Shown: piece by piece, positions 1 to 4,378 of the stretch
Numbering within the stretch: position 1 is the stretch's first letter
Layout: each line of letters starts with the position of its first letter
Source of the DNA: Thiothrix sp.
Lineage (GTDB): Bacteria > Pseudomonadota > Gammaproteobacteria > Thiotrichales > Thiotrichaceae
Length of the DNA: 6,027 nt
Direction of reading: 5' to 3'
Assembly: GCA_011375245.1 (NCBI GenBank)
Contig: DRMA01000082.1
Span: forward strand, 1-6,027
Program-made: the position numbers and the translations under genes
The notes under the pieces: model-generated
Told to the model about the DNA's origin: nothing
Seen by the model: only the letters and a program-made list of their open reading frames with translations
Databases searched by the model: none

Positions 1-1
1 A

Positions 2-97
2 CTCGCGTCTTCAGGATGCGGAGATTATGTAAGACATGCTCATACAGGTGCAACGATCAATGATGCTCTCAATTCTCAATCGATAGAAAGCACTTAG
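2..97 (+). CDS. tnpB: C-terminal end of a probable IS200/IS605-type TnpB (IS1341 group), cut by the window edge
   Basis: An open + strand frame enters from the left edge and ends at TAG 95-97, giving 31 visible residues that begin LASSGCGDYVRHAHTGAT. In many proteobacterial TnpB proteins the conserved NADxNAAxNIL segment is followed by a tail of the type 'aGla-s-CGxxVR' and then a variable Ser/Gln-rich end. The visible LASSGCGDYVR fits that tail, but the catalytic RuvC residues and zinc-finger cysteines would lie to the left and cannot be seen. The strongest support is context: the stop lies only 13 bases before a right-end hairpin typical of these elements, the normal spacing for TnpB. TnpB is an RNA-guided DNA endonuclease that helps the transposon persist. 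Whether this copy is intact cannot be judged from the window. The similarity is recalled, not searched, so the call is moderate. Confidence 0.5.
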   Translation, partial: LASSGCGDYVRHAHTGATINDALNSQSIEST

Positions 98-110
98 CGA
101 TTTATCTTTT

Positions 111-144
111 GGAAGCTCGCCGCCTTTAGGGGCGAGTAGTTCAC
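111..144 (+). mobile_element. IS200/IS605-family right end, hairpin at the 3' end of the omegaRNA (copy 1)
   Basis: The sequence from GGAAGCTCGCC to GTAGTTCAC contains a hairpin: CTCGCC (116-121) pairs with GGCGAG (131-136). Two more inner pairs are possible (123-124 with 129-130) around a TTTA loop if G122 bulges out. The pattern 'stem, CTTTAG, stem, GTAGTTCA(C)' is the classic right end of IS605-group elements with an orfB/tnpB gene. In the known systems this end is also the scaffold of the TnpB guide RNA, and the bases just beyond it (from about 145) would act as the guide. There is no second terminal inverted repeat, as expected for this family. The exact cleavage base is uncertain by one or two positions. 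Confidence 0.65.
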
Positions 145-365
145 TAAATAAGATTAATGAGTAATGCGCATATGCAATCACCCAAAAAATGGATATTGTG
201 CGGCATTACGATCTTCAGCCAAGGTTTGGGGAAGTTAGGATACATCGGACGATAGTCAACATTCGCACCTTTCAGGTGTTGTAAAATGGGGATAATTTCT
301 CTGTACAATCCACGAATATTAGCAAGACTTAGTTTTCTGACCGCATCGAATAACTCTGCTGACAT
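144..365 (-). pseudogene. Small unknown gene remnant truncated at the transposon end
   Basis: This is a 73-codon minus-strand frame beginning MSAELFDAVRKLSLANIRGL. The first half (to about residue 46, ...VDYRPMYPNFP) has a normal amphipathic, protein-like composition. The remainder (KPWLKIVMPHNIHF...CALLINLI) looks like out-of-frame translation, rich in I, L, C and H. The TAG stop (144-146) uses the last base of the transposon right end, so the reading frame ends exactly at the insertion boundary. If one base were restored in the GGGG run at 228-231, the frame after NFP would read QTLAEDRNAAQYPFFG and stop at 178-180. I therefore think this is the N-terminal piece of a longer gene, cut by the insertion and perhaps frameshifted. 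There is no clear Shine-Dalgarno before the ATG. The YRPMYPNFP motif reminds me of large uncharacterised bacterial proteins, but I cannot name the family. It could also be a genuine small ORF. Confidence 0.35.
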
Positions 366-470
366 TATAAAACAATGACGGGAGTTGGTTACCGATAAAA
401 AATGATTAATTATTCGTTATTTTTTTTATGAGTTCCTGTATATTCTGCTCTATTTATATAAAAAAATGGC

Positions 471-1265
471 TCAAAACAATAACATCTTCGCTGCCAAAAT
501 ATATAACAAGAGAGCAAATACTTTCTTTAACGAGCCTGTCGCCAAATAATGCGTTAGCCATGCACCAATAGGAGCAAATAAAACGCTCGTCATCACAATA
601 CCCAGCAAGGCAGGCAAATAGAGATAGCCCAGACTGTATTCAGGTCGGCTGGTTTGCTCCCAACCTGTCAATAAAAAACCAATACTGCCTGCAATCGCAA
701 TGGGCAAACCACAGGCTGCCGAGGTAGCAATCGCTTTTCTGATATGAATATTGCACCACACCAAAAACGGTACCGTAAGCGTTCCACCACCAATGCCCAT
801 AATCGCGGAAATAAAACCAATACCGCCACCTGTAGCCGTCATACCAAGGTTTTGTGGTAACTGCCGCTGAGGTTTTGGCTTTATATTAGTAGTCATTTGC
901 AGTGCAACATATAACTCAAATAATCCAAATAAGAACGTTAAACTTTTGGTTGGTAAAAAATAAACAATGGTAGCCCCTAACCATGCGCCGAACATAATTC
1001 CAGGGGACAGCTTCCAGAATACTCGCCACATTATCCCGTTTTTTTGATGATGCGCCCAAATAGAGGAAAGCGAAGTAAACACAATACTGGCTAATGAAGT
1101 GCCAAGCGCTAAATGCATAATAATAGTGCTATCAAAACCTTGCTGGTGAAATATCCAAACAAGAGCAGGAACAATAATTAACCCGCCACCAATACCAAGC
1201 AAACCCGCTGCAATACCTGCAAAGGCACCAAGGAAGAGGTATAAGTAAAAATCATTAAAATCCAT
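471..1265 (-). CDS. TauE/SafE-family (DUF81) membrane anion exporter
   Basis: The 264-residue product is a polytopic inner-membrane protein with the internal duplication of the TauE/SafE family. Repeat 1 has GLLGIGGGLIIVPAL at residues 21-35 and HLALGTSLA at 51-59. Repeat 2 has AIMGIGGGTLTVPFL at 154-168 and TSAACGLPIA at 181-190. Helices near 8-38, 48-70, 85-104, 108-124, 143-170, 176-200, 213-235 and 246-263 agree with the usual seven or eight spans, with a Lys/Pro-rich loop (129-139) between the halves. Characterised relatives export sulfite, sulfoacetate or related organic anions by proton coupling; the substrate here cannot be read from the sequence. The length is typical. I use the ATG at 1265; a TTG two codons upstream (1271) has a slightly better-spaced AGAG and is possible. 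It is the second gene of a likely operon, 33 bases after the receptor-like channel gene, so its expression may follow that gene. Confidence 0.93.
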   Translation of the reverse strand: MDFNDFYLYLFLGAFAGIAAGLLGIGGGLIIVPALVWIFHQQGFDSTIIMHLALGTSLASIVFTSLSSIWAHHQKNGIMWRVFWKLSPGIMFGAWLGATIVYFLPTKSLTFLFGLFELYVALQMTTNIKPKPQRQLPQNLGMTATGGGIGFISAIMGIGGGTLTVPFLVWCNIHIRKAIATSAACGLPIAIAGSIGFLLTGWEQTSRPEYSLGYLYLPALLGIVMTSVLFAPIGAWLTHYLATGSLKKVFALLLYILAAKMLLF

Positions 1266-1284
1266 ATACAATACGCTTACTCTA

Positions 1285-1301
1285 TAGGACGAGTCGTCCT
1301 A
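1285..1301. promoter_or_regulatory. Intercistronic palindrome overlapping a stop codon
   Basis: TAGGACGA-G-TCGTCCTA is a perfect inverted repeat with 8-base arms around one central base. It includes the TAG stop of the receptor-like gene (1299-1301 on the minus strand) and ends about 20 bases before the exporter's start codon. As RNA it could fold into a short, stable stem with a three-base loop. It has no T-run after it, so it is not a standard Rho-independent terminator. A protein operator, an mRNA stability or processing element, or a translational coupling element are possible; the sequence does not decide between them. Confidence 0.5.
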
Positions 1302-2402
1302 CTTAATCCACTTCTTACGCAATGCCTGATGTACACTTTCTTGCTTATTTTGTGATTCTCGTAAACGTAGTAAAGCTTGATTAACCGATTCGCGTAATTT
1401 ACTGCCTTCAGGAAAAACAATACCATAACTTTGAGGGTGAAAAATAGCAGGTACAACTGCAAGCACTTGTTTACCTTCTTGTTGATTAATTTTATGAGCT
1501 AAATAATGTAAACGGGGGCCATCATGCACTAAGGCCTCGACATCACCTTTGCGTATAGCATCAATACCTTCGGCGATATCTTTTACAGGAGTGACAACAA
1601 TGTCATTTTGTTCTAACCATTGGCGGGGAGCATCTGTAGCAATAGCTGCGACTTTTTTCCCTGGTAAATCGGCTTCTGAGCGAATCGAACCTGACACGGC
1701 TTGTGCGGTTAACGCACTGGTCACAACTGCGGTTAAGATACTCAATATAATTAAGCCAATCAAATGCCAACTTAAATCCAACACACGAGCAAAGCCACGA
1801 CTATGAGGCGTTTCCCATGTGAGCAACATCGTTAATCCCCACCATAAGGCCTCTTTTAAACCACAGGCATAACCAGAAGGGAATATAGGGGGTTCTTTTG
1901 ATAGACGATCAAGCCACAAACGTAAATTAGCACTGATAAATAACATCAAGAGCAATAATGAAAAATTACCTAAAGTAAAGAGTTTGTTTAACTCATGGAA
2001 CATGATAGAAAAAGGATTTGAAGCCTGTTTATCAGGAGCAACCATAATCTGTAAACCCAACTCATACATCGAATCAGAAAAGTCAATGCGTGCTTGGCGT
2101 TCTGCGGTCACGGTAATAGCTGAAATACCAGCATCAACTTCTTCTTTTTCGGTGCCTGTAATTAAGTCTTGTGTATTATCGTAATAGACCCATTGTGTTT
2201 TTACGCCAAGCTGCTTAGCAATTGCTCGCCATAGATCAATACTGAAACCAATAGGCTCATGTTCCTCAGCCGCCTTGCTTGTATCATACATAACCCAAGG
2301 CTCAGAGGGCTTGATGCCTATTTTAAGTGTTTCTTCTGCGTGTGCCATCATGCTCATTAAGAGCATATAGCCCGCCAGCAATAAGAGTAAATAGTTTTTC
2401 AT
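1299..2402 (-). CDS. Prokaryotic ionotropic glutamate receptor-like channel (split periplasmic binding domain with two-helix pore)
   Basis: The 367-residue product starts with a Sec signal peptide (cleavage likely at AHA/EE, residues 22/23). The S1 half of an amino-acid-type binding domain spans about 24-125, with SAITVTAERQARIDFSDSMY carrying the Arg (R102) that in this fold binds the ligand carboxylate. Next come helix M1 (about 146-165), a pore-loop segment (about 184-200) and helix M2 (about 208-234) ending in TAVVTSALTAQA, which resembles the SYTANLxxxLT region of glutamate receptors. The S2 half (about 243-345) has EALVHDGPRLHY with D294 at the place of the ligand-amine acid. This layout equals that of bacterial GluR0. 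The pore loop lacks the TVGYG potassium filter. The ATG at 2402 is preferred over the in-frame ATG at 2438 because the signal peptide begins there; neither has a strong Shine-Dalgarno. It is first in a likely operon with the TauE/SafE exporter. The alternative is a sensor or transport-linked binding protein that does not conduct. Confidence 0.85.
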   Translation of the reverse strand: MKNYLLLLLAGYMLLMSMMAHAEETLKIGIKPSEPWVMYDTSKAAEEHEPIGFSIDLWRAIAKQLGVKTQWVYYDNTQDLITGTEKEEVDAGISAITVTAERQARIDFSDSMYELGLQIMVAPDKQASNPFSIMFHELNKLFTLGNFSLLLLMLFISANLRLWLDRLSKEPPIFPSGYACGLKEALWWGLTMLLTWETPHSRGFARVLDLSWHLIGLIILSILTAVVTSALTAQAVSGSIRSEADLPGKKVAAIATDAPRQWLEQNDIVVTPVKDIAEGIDAIRKGDVEALVHDGPRLHYLAHKINQQEGKQVLAVVPAIFHPQSYGIVFPEGSKLRESVNQALLRLRESQNKQESVHQALRKKWIK

Positions 2403-2473
2403 AGCATGATTATCCAGTCTAAAAATCGACCAAATCATAACGTTTTCGGATAAATGTACAAGACGTTTTTTAG

Positions 2474-2584
2474 CAACAAAATGTGTTGATCAATGCCGAC
2501 GCACAAGATGCAATCGGCATTGCTAGAAAAGTAGTTGGTGATTTGGTGCTTGAGTTAATGCCAAGTTATAGAGTTTCTTTCTGA
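2474..2584 (+). pseudogene. tnpB: C-terminal relic of a second TnpB
   Basis: Frame 2474-2584 reads QQNVLINADAQDAIGIARKV... and ends ...MPSYRVSF before TGA 2582-2584. INADxxxAxxIxRKV followed by a short tail ending near PxRV is the usual C-terminus of one TnpB group (typical members read INADVNGAYNILRKV and end with a PVRV-like tail). The conserved Asp of NAD is the last RuvC acid of TnpB. No N-terminal or central part of the gene is present, and an in-frame TAG lies directly upstream (2471-2473). In another frame, 2458-2487 reads TRRFLATKCV, which could be the preceding TnpB segment (RRGLF...), implying a frameshift near 2480-2490. The relic sits between the divergent start of the receptor-like gene and the carbonic anhydrase 3' end and is followed by a right-end hairpin. 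It cannot encode a working nuclease. Confidence 0.55.
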
Positions 2585-2653
2585 TTTTTAGATGGATTAT
2601 GTTTAATAACCTGCGCTTTTCCTGTTTTTTCGGTTTGCAAGGCATCAAGTCTC

Positions 2654-2697
2654 GAATCTCACGATTCAAGCCCGCTCCTTTAGGGGCGGGTAGTTGA
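2654..2697 (+). mobile_element. IS200/IS605-family right end and omegaRNA 3' scaffold (copy 2)
   Basis: Two adjacent hairpins are well preserved. The first is GAATC-TCAC-GATTC (2654-2667). The second is CCCGCTCC-TTTA-GGGGCGGG (2671-2690), with 8 pairs including one T-G wobble. They are followed by TAGTTGA. This succession, with CAAG between the stems, is a hallmark of the 3' end of IS605 elements carrying orfB/tnpB and coincides with the omegaRNA scaffold in characterised systems. It lies 70 bases after the stop of the TnpB relic, on the same strand. If still transcribed, the RNA would carry TTTAATATGTGCTTTGG (from about 2698) as its guide portion. No matching left end was recognised, so the element is a fragment. 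Confidence 0.75.
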
Positions 2698-2766
2698 TTT
2701 AATATGTGCTTTGGTGGCGAAAGTATATGATAGTTAGATTATTATATCATTTGAGTCTAACCCGAT

Positions 2767-3849
2767 TCATTTAATTTCAGATAAGAGCTCAGGATTAGTG
2801 ACTAACTTACGCACACCGTGTGCATGATCTTCTTCAAATACATTCCCCTTGCACCATTTACCAAGGCTATTAATATCAACTTTGTCACACGTAGGATGTA
2901 CACTCCATGTAACTTGCATGGGAGAACAAGTGTGCTCGGTATATTTAGGCCCTGTTGTTGACCCTGTGAAGACGACTGGCTCGCCTGTATTGGTGGGTAA
3001 TGATTTTGCCTGATATAAACCATTGACTTTATTACCTTGGTACGTCAAATCATTGAAATTAGTGGCTGTCGGATCATTAACGACAGTAAAAACCTGAGTT
3101 TCTACACGTAAATCAGGATTAAGACAGCTTTTTGATGAACAAGACCCTAAGCCTTTCCCTGGTTTAACCGCGCAGGAAGAATGCACCCAATGTACTTCAA
3201 TCGTGTCACCTGGTTTTATACCTTTACAGATTTCAGTTTGTGTCGGCATTAACTCTGCAGGTGTCAGTGATTTACTGATATTGCACTGATAACCACCGCC
3301 TTTACCACCATGTGCCCCATGACCTCCGCCTGCACCCGCATAAATGGAAAATGCTTTTGCTTTATGCTCAGCATTATTATGGAAATGAATATTACACAGA
3401 TTCATCTCTTTATAGCTTGGCGTAGTAGAGAAAATACGTTTGTTAAGCCCTTCTTTATGGTCAATATCACGTGGCGCTTGTGGTCCAAAACCTTCACAAG
3501 CAGATTCAGAAGCAGCAGCATGATGCTCATCATGAGCATGAGGTGCTGCTGGTGCTTTAGGTGCTGTATGAGAAACAGGGGCAACAGGCGCAGCCTTATT
3601 GGTTTGATGCGTAACAGCAGGTTGAGAAGAAATAGGCATTGCAGGCGCTGTTGGTGCTTGGGCGGTAGGTTCAGCAGTGGCTTGTGCAACAGGCTTGGGT
3701 GTTTCCTGAGAAGGTGCAGATGTCGTACTTACCGATGCGTCTCCAAAAGGACCAGAAGGCGCTCCTGAAACAGCGTTTTCTGCGACGCAGTTTGTAGAAA
3801 ATACTCCCATAGCAATCGCCATTGCTATCGTATTTTTTGTTGATGTCAT
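2767..3849 (-). CDS. Exported delta-class carbonic anhydrase with Pro/Ala-rich N-terminal linker
   Basis: The 360-residue product has a signal peptide (1-23, likely cleaved VA/EN), then a low-complexity Ala/Pro/Thr linker (about 25-103) and a His-rich patch (HAHDEHH, 104-110). The folded domain is about 117-360. Its conserved blocks (GFGPQAPRDID 120-130; MNLCNIHFHNNAEHK 149-163; EVHWVHSSC 218-226; GLGSCSSKSCLNPDLRVE 233-250; STTGPKYTEHTCSPMQVTWS 297-316; EEDHAHGVRKLVT 339-351) match, as I remember them, bacterial proteins named delta-class carbonic anhydrase, related to diatom TWCA1. These enzymes interconvert CO2 and bicarbonate with a metal ion, usually zinc. His155, His157, His162 and His220 are natural metal-ligand candidates, but the assignment is inferred. 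Several cysteines (118, 152, 189, 208, 226, 237, 242, 308, 321, 333) suggest disulfides in the periplasm. A Gly/His-rich insert (172-186) interrupts the domain. The gene stands alone, with a good Shine-Dalgarno at 3857-3862. Confidence 0.82.
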   Translation of the reverse strand: MTSTKNTIAMAIAMGVFSTNCVAENAVSGAPSGPFGDASVSTTSAPSQETPKPVAQATAEPTAQAPTAPAMPISSQPAVTHQTNKAAPVAPVSHTAPKAPAAPHAHDEHHAAASESACEGFGPQAPRDIDHKEGLNKRIFSTTPSYKEMNLCNIHFHNNAEHKAKAFSIYAGAGGGHGAHGGKGGGYQCNISKSLTPAELMPTQTEICKGIKPGDTIEVHWVHSSCAVKPGKGLGSCSSKSCLNPDLRVETQVFTVVNDPTATNFNDLTYQGNKVNGLYQAKSLPTNTGEPVVFTGSTTGPKYTEHTCSPMQVTWSVHPTCDKVDINSLGKWCKGNVFEEDHAHGVRKLVTNPELLSEIK

Positions 3850-3856
3850 TCAATAT

Positions 3857-3862
3857 ACCCTT
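3857..3862 (-). promoter_or_regulatory. Ribosome binding site of the carbonic anhydrase gene
   Basis: On the minus strand AAGGGT lies 7 bases before the ATG at 3849-3847. It fixes the start, which also directly precedes a good signal peptide. Confidence 0.6.
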
Positions 3863-3947
3863 GGATTAAATTTTCATAAGAATTGACTTTTAGATTTGTT
3901 TTTAAACAGGTTGTCTAAAAAATGACTAATAGTGCATAAAAAATATC

Positions 3948-3995
3948 AATTAATCAATCATTAAATCCTTTAATAGTGAAAAATTATGATTAATT
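3948..3995. repeat. Nested AT-rich inverted repeat upstream of the carbonic anhydrase gene
   Basis: AATTAATCA (3948-3956) is perfectly inverted as TGATTAATT (3987-3995). Between the arms lies a second dyad, ATTAAA-TCC-TTTAAT (3960-3974). The structure sits about 100-145 bases before the carbonic anhydrase start, where an operator could act. In AT-rich DNA some of this is expected by chance. Confidence 0.4.
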
Positions 3996-4089
3996 CTTGA
4001 TCTAAGTAGGATGGGGGTGAAAGAGGTGACAGATAAACTTGACAAAAAACATTTACTTAATCTTTCAGGCACAATGGTGTGTAATACTT

Positions 4090-4112
4090 ATTAATTTATT
4101 ATTCTAATTAAT
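4090..4112. repeat. ATTAATT inverted repeat before the small ORF
   Basis: ATTAATT (4090-4096) and AATTAAT (4106-4112) form perfect 7-base arms around 9 bases, ending 17 bases before the ATG of the 39-codon ORF. It shares the TTAAT core with the dyad at 3948-3995. It may be an operator or simple AT-richness. Confidence 0.35.
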
Positions 4113-4129
4113 CTTAAGTCATCGTCATT

Positions 4130-4249
4130 ATGAAGTATCTTGTTATCAGCATGCTTATCGCTGTTATGGTTTTTGGAGTAACATCGCTTAAACCCAATAC
4201 ACAAGTATTGAGTCTTAGCCCAACGATTTTGTTTTTAAATAATGGTTAG
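4130..4249 (+). CDS. Candidate 39-residue small membrane or exported peptide
   Basis: The frame ATG 4130 to TAG 4247-4249 encodes 39 residues beginning MKYLVISMLIAVMVFGVTSL, followed by a polar stretch (KPNTQ) and a short hydrophobic end (TILFLNNG). One Lys followed by about 16 hydrophobic residues is typical of a single-pass small membrane protein or an uncleaved signal sequence. There is no good Shine-Dalgarno (only TAAG about 13 bases upstream), and the ORF is short, so chance is a real alternative. It lies 129 bases before the SH3 protein gene on the same strand and could share its transcript. I recognise no family. Confidence 0.35.
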   Translation: MKYLVISMLIAVMVFGVTSLKPNTQVLSLSPTILFLNNG

Positions 4250-4364
4250 GAAGTATTCAGTCATTAAGGTTGTATGACCGCAGAACAATTTCATGGCGAT
4301 AAATAATGCAATAAAATCATGAGAGGAGGCTATTATTCATTATCTACAATATATACTTTAGAAA

Positions 4365-4370
4365 TAAGGA
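4365..4370 (+). promoter_or_regulatory. Ribosome binding site deciding the start of the SH3 protein gene
   Basis: TAAGGA lies 8 bases before the ATG at 4379. This start puts the signal peptide at the N-terminus, whereas the in-frame ATG at 4319 would add 20 unlikely residues in front of it. Confidence 0.65.
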
Positions 4371-4378
4371 TTTCACTG

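Larger units (their letters stand above)
3850..4378. other. AT-rich intergenic region between divergent genes
   Basis: This 529-base stretch separates the minus-strand carbonic anhydrase from the plus-strand SH3 protein gene. It holds the two dyads and the 39-codon candidate ORF listed separately. A perfect TTGACA (4039-4044) is present, but no convincing -10 box lies 16-18 bases downstream, so I do not call a promoter. An orphan AGGAGG (4324-4329) has no usable start codon at the normal distance. No terminator-like GC hairpin with a T-run, tRNA or transposon end was seen. Confidence 0.6.

Noticed and set aside
403..411. Third copy of TGATTAATT as part of an operator family
   Set aside because: It is a single half-site in a very AT-rich stretch at the end of the exporter operon and is likely chance.
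2403..2438. 12-residue N-terminal extension of the receptor-like protein from the ATG at 2438
   Set aside because: The signal peptide begins at the ATG at 2402, and no Shine-Dalgarno precedes 2438.
111..2697. Composite transposon bounded by the two right ends and carrying the receptor/exporter operon
   Set aside because: Both are right ends in the same orientation, no left end was found, and IS200/IS605 elements do not normally move passenger genes this way.
2733..2761. Inverted repeat GTTAGA...TCTAAC just after the carbonic anhydrase stop, as a terminator
   Set aside because: The stem is 6 pairs, AT-rich, with a 17-base loop and no T-run on the minus strand, so it does not meet terminator criteria.
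3310..3768. Long + strand open frame opposite the carbonic anhydrase gene
   Set aside because: Its Arg/Cys-rich low-complexity product is the antisense of the Pro/Ala-rich linker and conserved domain; it is a shadow frame.
4039..4066. TTGACA as a sigma-70 promoter for the small ORF or the SH3 gene
   Set aside because: The bases 17 positions downstream (TCTTTC) do not resemble a -10 box, and other spacings are no better.
4324..4329. Perfect AGGAGG as a ribosome binding site of another gene
   Set aside because: No ATG, GTG or TTG follows at 5-12 bases, so there is no start for it to serve.
4319..4378. 20-residue N-terminal extension of the SH3 protein from the ATG at 4319
   Set aside because: It would place polar and mixed residues before the signal peptide, and the ATG at 4379 has a well-spaced TAAGGA.
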